64,000 bases of DNA from Microbispora sp. ZYX-F-249 (GCF_039649665.1 NZ_JBDJAW010000001.1:372001-436000); one strand, 5' to 3'; shown: positions 1-8,648, numbered from the stretch's first letter. Made by a program: numbers and translations. The notes: a model not told the origin generated them from the letters alone.

Positions 1-2
1 AG

Positions 3-491
3 TGGGGAGTGCAGACGGCAGACCCGGCGTTCCGGGACCCGGCGAAGCCGGTCAACCACACGATCCCCTACAACGGCCGCACGATGCCGCTGACGACCCC
101 GGGCTTCCGGGCGGCGGACTGGTTCACCCCGAAAGGGCTCGAACTCGTCGACCTCGCCGGGCGGGCCTGCATCGGCGAGATGATCGAGGCGGTCGCCGGC
201 CTCACCAACGGCGACGTGCTCAAGGACCCGGCGGCGGCCACCGACGCGTTCGGCCGGGCGCTGGCCGACGACGAGATCCCGGTGGCGCGCTATCCACGGC
301 CGGTGTACGTCGTCCACGGCACCGAGGACGTCATCCCGATCGCGCTCAGCCGGATGACGGCCGGGCAGCTGCGCGCGGCGGGCACCGACGTCACGTTCGT
401 CCCGGTGGAGGGCGCCGACCACATCACGCTGCTGCCGGCGATCGCCACGCGGGTGCGCGAGTGGACCGACCGGCTCTTCCGCCGCCGCTAA
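3..491 (+). CDS. Lipase-like alpha/beta hydrolase, C-terminal part (cut by window edge)
   Basis: The frame is open at the left edge, so only about the last 162 residues are present. The visible part ends like secretory lipases and related alpha/beta hydrolases: a beta strand YVVHGTEDVIP carrying the acid residue of a catalytic triad, followed about 40 residues later by GADHI carrying the histidine. The nucleophile serine and signal peptide would lie before the window. The stop codon overlaps the stop of the convergent mannosyltransferase gene by four bases. I infer esterase or lipase activity on an unknown, probably extracellular, substrate; another hydrolase of the fold cannot be excluded. 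Confidence 0.7.
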   Translation, partial: WGVQTADPAFRDPAKPVNHTIPYNGRTMPLTTPGFRAADWFTPKGLELVDLAGRACIGEMIEAVAGLTNGDVLKDPAAATDAFGRALADDEIPVARYPRPVYVVHGTEDVIPIALSRMTAGQLRAAGTDVTFVPVEGADHITLLPAIATRVREWTDRLFRRR

Positions 492-2026
492 ATCCAGCTC
501 CGCAGCAGCATGCGGCTCAGCCAGGCGTCGTACGGCACGGGCACGGCGGTGAGCACGGGCGACAACCACCAGAAGTTCACCAGCGCGAGCAGCGTGAACG
601 CGCCCACCAGCGCCGCGCCCGTGGACCGCCGGGCATTCGACGCGCCCGCCGGCCCGAGCACGAGCCCGCACGCCAGCACGATCGCGAGGATCATGAACGG
701 CACCGCCGGGAGCAGATAGAACAGGTACATCGTGCGGTCGTCGGCCAGCGCGAAGTAGAACCACGGCAGCCAGCCCGCGGCGTACGCGAGCAGGACGGCC
801 CCCGCCCGCCAGTCGCGGGTCGCCGCGTACCGGACCACCATCGCGAGCAGCGCGAGCAGCGCGGCGTACCAGATCACCGGGGTGCCGGTCCCGAGGATCG
901 CCCGCGAGCAGGACGCCGCACCGCACGTGCCGGGGGGCGCCTGGTAGAAGAACAGGGTCGGCCGCAGCAGCAGCGGCCATCCCCAGGGGTCCGACTGGTA
1001 GTCGTGGTGCGCGCTCAGCCCCTGGTGGAAGCCGAACACCTGGCTCTGGTAGTCCACCAGCGAACGCAGCGAGTCGAAGACGAAGTAGGCCCAGCCGTTC
1101 GAGGTGGCACGGTCCCAGTTGCGGCCCCACCCGCCGGCCGAGGCGAACCATCCGGCGAACGACGCGACGTAGACGGCGAGCGGCACGGCCCCGAGCCAGG
1201 CGAGGCCCAGCGGCCAGTCGTGGCGGGCCGCCTGCCGGTACGGCCGGCGCAGGCCGACGGCGCGTCTTGCCCCGCAGTCCCAGACGAGGGTCATGATCGC
1301 GAATGCCACGGCGAACAGCAGACCGGTCCACTTGGTCGCCGCCGCCGCGCCCAGGCACAGACCGGCCGCCAGCCGCCAGGGCCGCGGGCCGAGCCGGGGG
1401 GCGGGCCCGGTCAGGGCGGAGGTGCGGTACCACTCCGTCAGGCGGGTGCGGGCCGCGTCCCGGTCGGCGACCAGGCAGGCGAAGCCCGCCAGCACCCAGA
1501 ACGCGAGGAAGACGTCGAGCAGTGCCGAGCGCGACAGCACGAGGTGCAGGCCGTCCAGCGCCAGCAGCAGGCCGGCGAGGCAGCCGAGGAGGGTCGAGCG
1601 GGTCATCCGGCGGGCGGTCCGCGCCAGGACCAGCACGCTGAGCGTGCCCACGAGCGCGGCCGCGCACCGCCACCCGAAGGGCGTCGGGCCGAACAGCCAC
1701 TCTCCCGCGCCGATCAGCCACTTGCCGAGCGGGGGGTGGGCGACATAGGCGCCGCACTCCTCGAACGTCCCGCACGTCTTGAAGACGTCCGTGCCGCCGC
1801 GCAGGATCGCCGGGTCGACGTCGTCGGCGAACTGCCGCTCGACGCCGAACCTGATCAGCGAGTAGGCGTCCTTGGCGTAGTAGGTCTCGTCGAAGACGAA
1901 CGCGTGCGGGACGCCGAGCCGGTCGAACCGAAGGAACCCCCCGAAAGCGGCCACAACCAGCGGGCCGAGCCACCCCCGCCCGCCCGGCATCGGCGGCACC
2001 AGCCGGGGTAAGGCGCTGCGAGGCAC
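488..2026 (-). CDS. Protein O-mannosyltransferase (GT39/PMT family)
   Basis: A 512-residue polytopic membrane protein. The N-terminus carries the PMT hallmark DETYYAKDAY in the first extracytoplasmic loop (acidic pair needed for catalysis in the family) and HPPLGKWLI further on, then about ten hydrophobic segments. PMT enzymes move mannose from polyprenyl-phosphate-mannose to Ser/Thr of proteins being secreted by Sec. I chose the GTG at 2026 because AGGA lies eight bases upstream; an internal ATG at 1990 has no ribosome site. It converges on the lipase-like gene and is divergent from the Zn-peptidase gene. The family call is firm; protein targets are unknown. Confidence 0.93.
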   Translation of the reverse strand: MPRSALPRLVPPMPGGRGWLGPLVVAAFGGFLRFDRLGVPHAFVFDETYYAKDAYSLIRFGVERQFADDVDPAILRGGTDVFKTCGTFEECGAYVAHPPLGKWLIGAGEWLFGPTPFGWRCAAALVGTLSVLVLARTARRMTRSTLLGCLAGLLLALDGLHLVLSRSALLDVFLAFWVLAGFACLVADRDAARTRLTEWYRTSALTGPAPRLGPRPWRLAAGLCLGAAAATKWTGLLFAVAFAIMTLVWDCGARRAVGLRRPYRQAARHDWPLGLAWLGAVPLAVYVASFAGWFASAGGWGRNWDRATSNGWAYFVFDSLRSLVDYQSQVFGFHQGLSAHHDYQSDPWGWPLLLRPTLFFYQAPPGTCGAASCSRAILGTGTPVIWYAALLALLAMVVRYAATRDWRAGAVLLAYAAGWLPWFYFALADDRTMYLFYLLPAVPFMILAIVLACGLVLGPAGASNARRSTGAALVGAFTLLALVNFWWLSPVLTAVPVPYDAWLSRMLLRSWI

Positions 2027-2160
2027 CTGGTGATCCTAACTCGGCAAATCACGATGATCAGGGCAAGACGGATCCGGCATGGCAGGACCGCTGGCATGAT
2101 CACCCCTATCCGGGGCAGTAGGCCCGGCGAGAGACGGGAACCCTACCGGGAGCGTCGCAG

Positions 2161-3021
2161 ATGGATTTCGATGACCGAGCGCAGCTCGACACCTCACAGG
2201 TCGAGGACGTCGGCGGTGGAGGCGGCTTCCGCGGCGGAGGCCTGGCCATCGGCGGCGGAGCCGCCGGCATCATCGCCCTCATCGTGGCACTGATCTTCGG
2301 GATCAACCCCGGCAACATCACGGGCGGCGGGGGCGAGCCCGCCGGTCTGCAGCCGACCAGCGATCTGAGTCAGCAGTGCAAGACCGGCGCCGACGCCGAC
2401 CAGTCGGAGAAGTGCCGGGTCGTGGGCGTCGTCAACAGCATCCAGAAGTACTGGAGCGAGCAGATCCAGGGGTACACCGGCGCGAAGACCACGCTGTTCT
2501 CCGGTGGGGTGCAGACCGGCTGCGGCGCCGCGGACTCCTCGGTCGGCCCCTTCTACTGCCCTCGTGACCAGCACGTCTACCTGGACCTGTCGTTCTTCGA
2601 CGAGTTGCAGTCGCGGTTCGGGGCCAAGGGCGGCCCCTTCGCGCAGGCGTACGTGATCGCCCACGAGTACGGCCACCACGCGCAGGACCTGCTCGGCACG
2701 ATGAACCGGGTCGGCCAGGACCAGGGCGCGGAGAGCGGCTCGGTGCGGCTCGAACTGCAGGCCGACTGCTACGCGGGTGTGTGGGCGAAGAACGCGGTGG
2801 ACACCGGCTTCTACGCCGAGCCGTTCTCCGATGCCGACATCAAGGAGGCGCTCAGCGCCGCCGCGGCCGTCGGCGACGACCACATCCAGGAGCAGGCCCA
2901 GGGCAGGGTCAACCCGGACGCGTTCACGCACGGCACCTCGGCCCAGCGGACCAAGTGGTTCACGAACGGCTACTCCTCGGGTGACCCGGCACGCTGCGAC
3001 ACCTTCTCGGGCAGCATCTGA
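2161..3021 (+). CDS. Membrane-anchored neutral zinc metallopeptidase (YpfJ-like)
   Basis: A 286-residue protein with a short Gly-rich cytoplasmic start, one membrane segment (about residues 33-50) and an external catalytic domain. The HEYGHH motif at residues 168-173 is an HExxH-type zinc site, and the downstream ELQADCYAG supplies the third ligand region typical of the putative neutral zinc metallopeptidase family. GGGAG sits just before the ATG. Substrates of this family are not established. It stands alone between the divergent mannosyltransferase and the small gene at 3080. Confidence 0.9.
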   Translation: MDFDDRAQLDTSQVEDVGGGGGFRGGGLAIGGGAAGIIALIVALIFGINPGNITGGGGEPAGLQPTSDLSQQCKTGADADQSEKCRVVGVVNSIQKYWSEQIQGYTGAKTTLFSGGVQTGCGAADSSVGPFYCPRDQHVYLDLSFFDELQSRFGAKGGPFAQAYVIAHEYGHHAQDLLGTMNRVGQDQGAESGSVRLELQADCYAGVWAKNAVDTGFYAEPFSDADIKEALSAAAAVGDDHIQEQAQGRVNPDAFTHGTSAQRTKWFTNGYSSGDPARCDTFSGSI

Positions 3022-3066
3022 GCACCCCCCGGAGGAGCCTCGGACGCGAGTCTTTGCGCCGTCTTC

Positions 3067-3072
3067 TAAACT
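3067..3072 (+). promoter_or_regulatory. -10 element of a leaderless promoter
   Basis: TAAACT fits the actinobacterial TANNNT -10 pattern and ends exactly seven bases before the GTG at 3080. Transcription would then start at or next to the start codon, and no ribosome site precedes that codon. No convincing -35 is visible. Confidence 0.5.
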
Positions 3073-3079
3073 ACGTACC

Positions 3080-3376
3080 GTGATCTTTAAGTTGGTCGGC
3101 GACGGACGGCCCTATCCCGAGCACGGATTGTCGTCCCGGGAGTGGGCGCAGATCCCGCCCAGGCAGGTCCGGCTCGACACGCTGATCACCACGAAGGCAG
3201 TGCTGGATTTGCACTCGTTGCTCGCCGCCGACTCGACCTTCTACGGCGACCTGTTCCCGCACGTGGTGCAGTGGCAGGGCGAGCTGTACCTGGAGGACGG
3301 CCTGCACCGGGCCCTGCGCGCCGCGCTGCACCAGCGTTCGGTGCTGCACGCCCGCGTGCTGGAGCTGCAGGCCTGA
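3080..3376 (+). CDS. Conserved actinobacterial small protein, ParB/sulfiredoxin-fold-like
   Basis: A 98-residue soluble protein. The middle (IPPRQVRLDTLITTK) resembles the first strand-helix of ParB-like nuclease or sulfiredoxin folds. The end, LYLEDGLHRALRAALHQR followed by a V-x-V-type strand, resembles their DGxHRxxAA phosphate-binding signature. I recall close relatives across actinobacteria, including mycobacteria, annotated only as hypothetical. The GTG start has no Shine-Dalgarno but lies seven bases after a -10 hexamer, so a leaderless mRNA is likely. The fold assignment is inferred from motif similarity; the function is unknown. Confidence 0.8.
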   Translation: MIFKLVGDGRPYPEHGLSSREWAQIPPRQVRLDTLITTKAVLDLHSLLAADSTFYGDLFPHVVQWQGELYLEDGLHRALRAALHQRSVLHARVLELQA

Positions 3377-3460
3377 CGGCGCAAGATCGGACTGTCTGAC
3401 CGCTTCGGTAACCTTACGGTCATTTGACGTGACCTGATCCCGACAGAAGGGAGCCGGGCG

Positions 3461-4819
3461 GTGCTCGACGACGCCGGACTCCACGCCCTCCGCGAGGCGG
3501 CTCGGCTGTCTCCCGACAACCTTCCCCTGCGACGCCATCTCGCCGAGCAGCTTCTGGCGAAGGGCTACCTCGCCGAGGCCGAGGCCGAGTTCCGCGCCGC
3601 CCTCGTGCTGTCGCCCCAGGATCCGGACGTCGTCGCCGGCCTCGCCGAGGCCTTCGTACGGCAGAGCGCCCACGGCCCGGCACTTTCGGTGCTGGAACCG
3701 CTCCTGGCGGATCCCGGCCACGCGCCACGCCTCGGCGTGATCGCCGCCAGGGCGCTGCTGGGCGAGGGCGACGTGACCGGCGCGGCACGCCGGTACCACG
3801 ACGCGGTCTCCCGCGACCCCTCGCTGTCCGACCCGGCTCTGGCCGCCCGGCTCGCGCCGCAGCCCGTCCCGTCCCCTCCGCCGCAGGCCGCCCCCTCCGG
3901 TGCGCCGTACGCGGGCGGAGGCGCCGACGCGGAGGTCGAGCGCTCCCGCGTCAGCTTCGCCGACGTGGCCGGCATGGAGGCGGTCAAGGACGCGCTGCGG
4001 ATGAAGCTCCTGCTCCCCGTCCAGCAGCCCGAACTGTTCGCCGCGTTCGGCAAGCGGGCGGGCGGCGGCGTGCTGCTGTACGGCCCTCCCGGCGCGGGCA
4101 AGACGCACCTGGCCAGGGCGGCGGCGGGCGAGCTCGGCGCGGCGTTCGTCAACGTCGGGCTGGCCGACATCCTGGACATGTACATCGGCTCCAGCGAGCG
4201 CAACCTGCGGGCCATGTTCGAGATGGCCCGCCGCAACCGGCCGTGCGTGCTCTTCTTCGACGAGGTCGACGCGCTCGCCGCGCGCCGGTCGGACATGCGG
4301 CAGGCGCACCATCGGCAGCTGGTCAACCAGTTCCTCGCCGAACTCGACGGCGTGGACGAGAACGCCAACGAGGGCGTCCTGGTGCTGGCGGCCACCAACG
4401 CGCCCTGGTACATCGACGTGGCGTTTCGGCGTCCCGGGCGGTTCGACCAGCTGGTGTTCGTGCCGCCGCCCGACCCCGCGGCCCGCGCCGCCATCCTGCG
4501 CATCCTCTGCCGTGACAAACCGCTGGCCGAGATGGACTTCGACGCGGTGGCGAAGGTGACGGACGGGTTCGTGGGCGCGGACCTCAAGGGAGTGGTCGAC
4601 CGCGCGGTGGAGACCAAGCTCCATCAGTCGATCACCGCCGGCCGTCCCCTCCCGCTGACGACGCACGACCTGCTCGCGGTGGCCCGGGCGACGCGGCCGA
4701 CGGCCGTGAAGGAGTGGCTCGGGACGGCGCGCAACTACGTCCTGCACGCCAACGACTCCGGCGCCTGGGACGAGCTGATGCCCTGGATCGACGGCAAGCG
4801 CGGCAACGCCAAGTGGTGA
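3461..4819 (+). CDS. TPR-AAA+ ATPase (classic-AAA module behind TPR repeats)
   Basis: This 452-residue protein starts with about three TPR repeats (residues 1-125), then a Pro-rich linker (130-160), then a complete AAA+ module: Walker A GPPGAGKT at 208-215, Walker B VLFFDEVD at 263-270, sensor-1 Asn near 313 and the SRH box RRPGRFD at 323-329. The AAA part resembles FtsH/Cdc48-type unfoldase modules but no protease domain is attached. AAGGGAG precedes the GTG start. The stop overlaps the start of the TPR/membrane gene, so the two are translationally coupled and probably act together. I infer a remodelling ATPase with TPR-recruited clients; targets are unknown. Confidence 0.88.
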   Translation: MLDDAGLHALREAARLSPDNLPLRRHLAEQLLAKGYLAEAEAEFRAALVLSPQDPDVVAGLAEAFVRQSAHGPALSVLEPLLADPGHAPRLGVIAARALLGEGDVTGAARRYHDAVSRDPSLSDPALAARLAPQPVPSPPPQAAPSGAPYAGGGADAEVERSRVSFADVAGMEAVKDALRMKLLLPVQQPELFAAFGKRAGGGVLLYGPPGAGKTHLARAAAGELGAAFVNVGLADILDMYIGSSERNLRAMFEMARRNRPCVLFFDEVDALAARRSDMRQAHHRQLVNQFLAELDGVDENANEGVLVLAATNAPWYIDVAFRRPGRFDQLVFVPPPDPAARAAILRILCRDKPLAEMDFDAVAKVTDGFVGADLKGVVDRAVETKLHQSITAGRPLPLTTHDLLAVARATRPTAVKEWLGTARNYVLHANDSGAWDELMPWIDGKRGNAKW

Positions 4820-6015
4820 CCACGGCGGCGGCGCTCGATCGGGCGCGGACGCTGCTGGGGCTGAACCGCCCGGCGGAGGCCGAGCGGGAACTGCGCGGCC
4901 TGCTCGCCCAGGAGCCGGAGAACGTCGACGGGCACGCGTTCCTGTCCGTGGCGCTGACCCGGCAGGGCAGGGCGGCGGAGGCGATCGGCGAGGCCGCGGA
5001 GGCCGTACGGCTCGCCCCGGACCACTGGTTCCCGCACTACGTGAGCGGGCACGCGTACCACCGGGCGGGGTATCCGGACGAGGCCGTCGCCGCCGCGCGG
5101 ACGTGCCTGGCGCTCCACCCCGAGCACGCGCCGGCGTGGGAACTGCTGGCCCGGGCGCACGTCCACGCCGAGCAGTGGCCGCAGGCGGCCGACGCGGCGC
5201 GCCGCGGGCTCGCCGTCGATCCCGAGAACGCCGGCCTGGCCGCCCTGCTCGCGGTGGCCCTGACCGGGCACGGCGACGCCGCCGGGGCGAAGGAGGCCGC
5301 CGGGCGGGCCCTGGGACTCGACCCCGAGAGCGCCCTGGCCCACCTCGCGCACGGCCGCGCGCAGCTCGCCTTCGGCTCGCCCGCCGAGGCCGCCCACGCG
5401 TTCCGCGAGGTGCTCCGCCTGTCTCCGGGGTTCGACCAGGCCAGGGACCTCCTGGTGGCGGCGCTCAAGCGGCGCAACCCGGTCTACCGCCTGCTCGCGC
5501 GGCTGCGCGGCAGGTTCTCGGGCGGATGGCGGATGCTGTTCCTGCTGCCCGCCGTGCCTCCCGTGATCGCCCTGTTCGTCCTCATCGCGCTGCTGCACTG
5601 GGCGGCCTGGGTCGCCGAAGCGGTCACCACCCTGCGCCTGGCCCGCGCCACGGCCACCCGGCTGCTCTTCGACGGCGGGCAGGCGCGCACGGCCCTCGTG
5701 TGCTGCTGCCTGCCGGCCGCCGGAGCGGCGCTGCTCGTCACGGGCGTGGCGACCGCCCAGGAGGCGGTGGGAGTGGCGGGCGCGGCGGTCATGGCGCTGG
5801 TCACCCCCGTGCAGGAGGCGGCGCACACGAGCGCGCCGCGCGCCCGCGCCGTCCTGTACGGCTACGCGATCCTCCTGGGACTGGCCGCCGCCCTGGCGGC
5901 GCTCCTGTCCTCCGCCACCGCCGCGCTGCTCGCCGCCTACGCCGGGCTGGCCGGGATCTGGGTGGCCGCGGGCGTACGGCGGCTGACCCGGACCCGGGCC
6001 ACGAACGCCGTCTGA
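4816..6015 (+). CDS. TPR protein with C-terminal membrane domain
   Basis: A 399-residue protein. Residues 1-220 are about six TPR-like helical pairs with the repeating xxxxEAxxxxxxALxLxPxx pattern; residues about 240-385 hold four to six hydrophobic segments, so the TPR array would be anchored at the membrane facing the cytosol. The GTG at 4816 overlaps the previous stop (GTGA); a GTG one codon earlier is also possible. It is the second gene of an operon with the TPR-AAA ATPase and may be its membrane platform. I do not recognise a named family for the C-terminal domain. Confidence 0.85.
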   Translation: MTTAAALDRARTLLGLNRPAEAERELRGLLAQEPENVDGHAFLSVALTRQGRAAEAIGEAAEAVRLAPDHWFPHYVSGHAYHRAGYPDEAVAAARTCLALHPEHAPAWELLARAHVHAEQWPQAADAARRGLAVDPENAGLAALLAVALTGHGDAAGAKEAAGRALGLDPESALAHLAHGRAQLAFGSPAEAAHAFREVLRLSPGFDQARDLLVAALKRRNPVYRLLARLRGRFSGGWRMLFLLPAVPPVIALFVLIALLHWAAWVAEAVTTLRLARATATRLLFDGGQARTALVCCCLPAAGAALLVTGVATAQEAVGVAGAAVMALVTPVQEAAHTSAPRARAVLYGYAILLGLAAALAALLSSATAALLAAYAGLAGIWVAAGVRRLTRTRATNAV

Positions 6016-6025
6016 CCTGACACCT

Positions 6026-6076
6026 GAGCTTTGACGGGCCCTGCGCTTTGACAGGCCCTGAGCTTTGACAGGCCCT
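6026..6076 (+). repeat. 17-bp tandem repeat, three copies
   Basis: Units start at 6026, 6043 and 6060 and follow GAGCTTTGACAGGCCCT with one change in each of the first two units. The array begins ten bases after the stop codon of the TPR/membrane gene and ends just before the terminator hairpin. Confidence 0.9.
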
Positions 6077-6083
6077 GAACGCG

Positions 6084-6122
6084 GAAGAGCCGCCGGCCCC
6101 TGATCGGGATCGGCGGCTCTTC
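6084..6122. terminator. Strong hairpin ending the TPR-AAA operon
   Basis: GAAGAGCCGCCG (6084-6095) pairs perfectly with CGGCGGCTCTTC (6111-6122) around a 15-base loop. It sits between the convergent TPR/membrane gene and tRNA-Ser, so it can serve both strands. There is no strong T-tract, as is usual at this G+C. Confidence 0.8.
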
Positions 6123-6129
6123 CGGCGAG

Positions 6130-6214
6130 CGGTGGAGGTGGGATTTGAACCCACGGTAGGTTGCCCTACACACGCTTTCGAGGCGTGCGCCCTCGGCCAC
6201 TAGGCGACTCCACC
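6130..6214 (-). tRNA. tRNA-Ser (anticodon CGA)
   Basis: The minus strand folds as an 85-nt tRNA: acceptor GGTGGAG/CTCCACC, anticodon loop CTCGAAA with anticodon CGA (reads UCG), a long variable arm as in class II tRNAs, T-loop GTTCAAATC, and discriminator G. All are serine features. CCA is not encoded, so it must be added by the CCA enzyme (gene at 42170). It lies directly downstream of tadA. Confidence 0.95.
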
Positions 6215-6275
6215 GCGCAGCAGCTTACCGGACGAACACCACTGCGCGCGCATCCGTTTCCGTCCGCCCGCCCGG

Positions 6276-6770
6276 TCAGGCGCGGCGGCCCGAGAAGAAG
6301 TCGGTGAGCACGGCCGCGCACTCGGCGGCCAGCACGCCCATGACCACCTCGGGCCGGTGGTTGAGCCTGCGGTCCCGCAGGACGTCCCACAGCGATCCCG
6401 CGGCCCCGGCCTTCTCGTCCACCGCGCCGTACACCACGCGGTCCACCCGGGCGAGGACCGCGGCGCCGGCGCACATCGTGCAGGGTTCGAGCGTCACGAC
6501 GAGGGTGCAGCCCGTCAGCCGCCAGTCGCCGGTCGCGGCCGCCGCCGCGCGCAGGGCGAGCACCTCGGCGTGAGCCGTGGGGTCGGCGCTCGCCTCGCGG
6601 TCGTTGCCCGCCGCGGCCAGCACCTCCTGCGGTGCCGCCGAGCCGGGCCGCGGCGGGCCGAGCACCACGGCGCCGACCGGCACCTCGCCGCGCCCGCCCG
6701 CCCGTACGGCCTCCGCCAGCGCCAGCCGCATGGCGGCCTCGTACGCCTCCGGCCGCGGCGAGCCGGTCAC
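6276..6770 (-). CDS. tadA: tRNA adenosine(34) deaminase TadA
   Basis: 164 residues. The zinc and proton-shuttle motif HAE is at 67-69 and PCTMC is at 96-100, the CMP/dCMP-deaminase signature in its TadA form. TadA converts A34 of tRNA-Arg(ACG) to inosine for wobble decoding. The GTG start overlaps the stop of the upstream gene (6767) by four bases, so it is the third gene of an operon with two copies of the tadA-associated family, and it reads towards tRNA-Ser. A general cytosine/guanine deaminase is less likely given length and context. Confidence 0.92.
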   Translation of the reverse strand: MTGSPRPEAYEAAMRLALAEAVRAGGRGEVPVGAVVLGPPRPGSAAPQEVLAAAGNDREASADPTAHAEVLALRAAAAATGDWRLTGCTLVVTLEPCTMCAGAAVLARVDRVVYGAVDEKAGAAGSLWDVLRDRRLNHRPEVVMGVLAAECAAVLTDFFSGRRA

Positions 6771-7249
6771 CGCAGGCGGTCGAGCTCGTCGGCGAAGCCG
6801 AGCCGTTCGGCGATGAGGGAGAGGATGTCGGCGGGCAGCACGCCCTCCTCCATGCTGAGCTCCACGAGCTCCTCCGCGCTCAGCGAGAAGTCACCGAGCA
6901 GCTCGAGGTCGCCCACCGGGCGGATGCCGAGGTCGGGCGCGTCCTTGTCCACCACGGCGCCGGCGAGCTCGGCGAAGATCTCCCCGAGCGGGTCGTTCTG
7001 CACGGCGTGCGCGTCGGAGATGTACACGCGAGGGTCGAGGTCGTCCTCATAACGGACGATCGCGAACCACTCGTCCTCGACCTCGACGCAGAGCAGGGCG
7101 AGCTCGTCGCCGCTCAGCCCGAGCGACTCCTGCAGGGCGTCGCTCAGGTCATCGGCGATCTCGGCCTCGCCGAGGTCGACCTCGGCGCCGCTCCAGCGGC
7201 CGTCGATGCGGGCGAAGCCGGCGGAGAAGAGGTTGGATCTGGAGGGCAT
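6767..7249 (-). CDS. TadA-associated acidic protein, copy 2
   Basis: 160 residues, strongly acidic, with no membrane segment. The order of elements (an ASFAR-like start, a VEVEDEWFAIVRYEDD stretch, then SDAHAV) matches the actinobacterial family annotated as putative tRNA adenosine deaminase-associated protein. Its end, LPADILSLIAERLGF, closely parallels the end of the gene at 7265 ([15 protein letters not shown]), so the two are paralogues. It overlaps tadA by four bases. Biochemical function is not known; coupling suggests a partner or regulator of TadA. Confidence 0.85.
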   Translation of the reverse strand: MPSRSNLFSAGFARIDGRWSGAEVDLGEAEIADDLSDALQESLGLSGDELALLCVEVEDEWFAIVRYEDDLDPRVYISDAHAVQNDPLGEIFAELAGAVVDKDAPDLGIRPVGDLELLGDFSLSAEELVELSMEEGVLPADILSLIAERLGFADELDRLR

Positions 7250-7264
7250 TGCCGTCTCCCCAGG

Positions 7265-7756
7265 TCAGCCGATGGCGGCGTCGACGGCGCGTTCGAACGG
7301 CTGGGAGAAGCCCAGCCGCGCGGCGATGCTGGACAGGACCTCGTCCGGCAGCAGGTCGAGGTCGCCGGACAGCGCGCCCAGCTCCATCTCGTCGAGCCCG
7401 AGGTCGGCGAAGATGGACAGGTCCCCGGCGGGCAGCACGCTGTCGAGCTCCTCCTCCTCCTCGGGCACGGGCACGTCGAGGTACTCGAGAACCTGCTGCG
7501 CCAGCGGCCACTCCCAAGCGGCCGTGATGTCCGAGAGGAAGACGTCCACCTGCTCGCCGAAGACCCGTAACGCCACGAAGAAGTCATCCCCTACGGCGAC
7601 CATGCCAATCGTGGTGCCCATGCTGGGGGTCTGGCGGAGGGCGTGAATGAGGCCGTCCAGATCGGAGGTGAGCGCCACCGGGAGCATCTCCGCCTCCCAG
7701 CGGTCCTCCTCGCGATAGACGACGATGGCGAAGTCAAGAGTGTCCACGTCTGTCAT
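7265..7756 (-). CDS. TadA-associated acidic protein, copy 1
   Basis: 163 residues, first gene of the tadA operon. It shares with its neighbour at 6767 the acidic character, a central stretch like [20 protein letters not shown], and the C-terminal helix [15 protein letters not shown]. The ATG at 7756 has GGGGAAG about eight bases upstream. It is divergent from upp across a 138-bp gap holding both promoters. The tandem pair suggests an old duplication. Function unknown. Confidence 0.85.
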   Translation of the reverse strand: MTDVDTLDFAIVVYREEDRWEAEMLPVALTSDLDGLIHALRQTPSMGTTIGMVAVGDDFFVALRVFGEQVDVFLSDITAAWEWPLAQQVLEYLDVPVPEEEEELDSVLPAGDLSIFADLGLDEMELGALSGDLDLLPDEVLSSIAARLGFSQPFERAVDAAIG

Positions 7757-7894
7757 CGTCTTCCCCACCGCGCGCTCTTCACGCAGGCAATCGTTGCAGA
7801 ATCGGAGTCCCACCGTACGGCGCTCACTCCAAATCGTGATCAAAGACTCAGCCGGCGTCGAGGGTTCGCCCAGGAGACGGTAACTTTTGTCCCC

Positions 7895-8533
7895 ATGGAG
7901 ACCCTCGTCGTCGACCACCCGCTCGTCGCCCACAAGCTCACCACCCTCCGCGACGTGCGGACCGACTCGCCGACGTTCCGCCGCCTGGCCGACGAGCTGG
8001 TCACCCTGCTCGCCTACGAGGCCACCAGGGACGTACGGGTCACCGACGTCACGGTCGACACGCCGCTCGCCCCCGCCAGCGGCGTACGGCTGGCGCGGCC
8101 CGCGCCGCTCGTGGTCCCGATCCTGCGCGCCGGGCTGGGGATGCTCGACGGGATGACCCGGCTCCTGCCGACCGCCGAAGTGGGTTTCCTCGGGATGATC
8201 CGCGACGAGTCCACGCTGCAGGCCCAGACGTACGCCACCCGGCTGCCGGAGGACCTGTCCGGCCGGCAGTGCTACGTGCTCGACCCGATGCTCGCGACGG
8301 GCGGCACCCTCGCCGCGGCGATCGACTTCCTGTTCGACCGCGGGGCCCGGGACGTCACCGCGATCTGCCTGCTGGCCGCCCCCGAGGGCGTCGCGTACCT
8401 GGACGAGGCGTTCCGCGGCGGCGACCGGCCGATCCGGGTGGTGACGGCGGCCCTCGACGAGCGGCTGAACGAGAACGGCTACATCGTGCCCGGGCTGGGC
8501 GACGCCGGCGACCGCCTGTACGGCGTCGTCTGA
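7895..8533 (+). CDS. upp: Uracil phosphoribosyltransferase
   Basis: 212 residues, the usual Upp length. The PRPP-binding loop DPMLATGGT is at 130-138, the N-terminal part carries [10 protein letters not shown], and the C-terminus has [13 protein letters not shown], the uracil-binding loop. It makes UMP from uracil and PRPP in pyrimidine salvage. TAACTT (7881-7886) lies eight bases before the ATG, so the transcript may start almost at the start codon; AGGAG further upstream (about 20 bases) is too distant to be a good ribosome site. It appears monocistronic. Confidence 0.95.
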   Translation: METLVVDHPLVAHKLTTLRDVRTDSPTFRRLADELVTLLAYEATRDVRVTDVTVDTPLAPASGVRLARPAPLVVPILRAGLGMLDGMTRLLPTAEVGFLGMIRDESTLQAQTYATRLPEDLSGRQCYVLDPMLATGGTLAAAIDFLFDRGARDVTAICLLAAPEGVAYLDEAFRGGDRPIRVVTAALDERLNENGYIVPGLGDAGDRLYGVV

Positions 8534-8621
8534 ACTCCCTCCGGTCCGTATTGCCCCCGCTCTGATTTCCCCGCGGTTCGATTTCCCTTTCCTTTCCGCG
8601 CGGTCCGTCCACATCTCACCC

Positions 8622-8648
8622 TTGGTTACACTCCGCGCCCGGTAGGGT
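8622..8648 (+). promoter_or_regulatory. Candidate promoter (TTGGTT ... TAGGGT)
   Basis: TTGGTT at 8622-8627 and TAGGGT at 8643-8648 are 15 bases apart. A start point seven bases on would coincide with GTG 8656, giving either a leaderless mRNA from 8656 or a 54-nt leader before ATG 8710. Confidence 0.4.

Noticed and set aside
2-2011. Long open frame (about 670 codons) on the plus strand
   Set aside because: It is the antisense of the mannosyltransferase gene; the product is Arg/Pro/Gly-rich without any domain, as expected for shadows in very high G+C DNA.
6026-6076. Possible CRISPR-like repeat array
   Set aside because: Three directly abutting 17-base units without spacers and no cas genes; a simple tandem repeat.
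6936-6950. TTGTCCACC as a DnaA box in the tadA-associated gene
   Set aside because: Single mismatched box in coding sequence, no neighbours; expected by chance.
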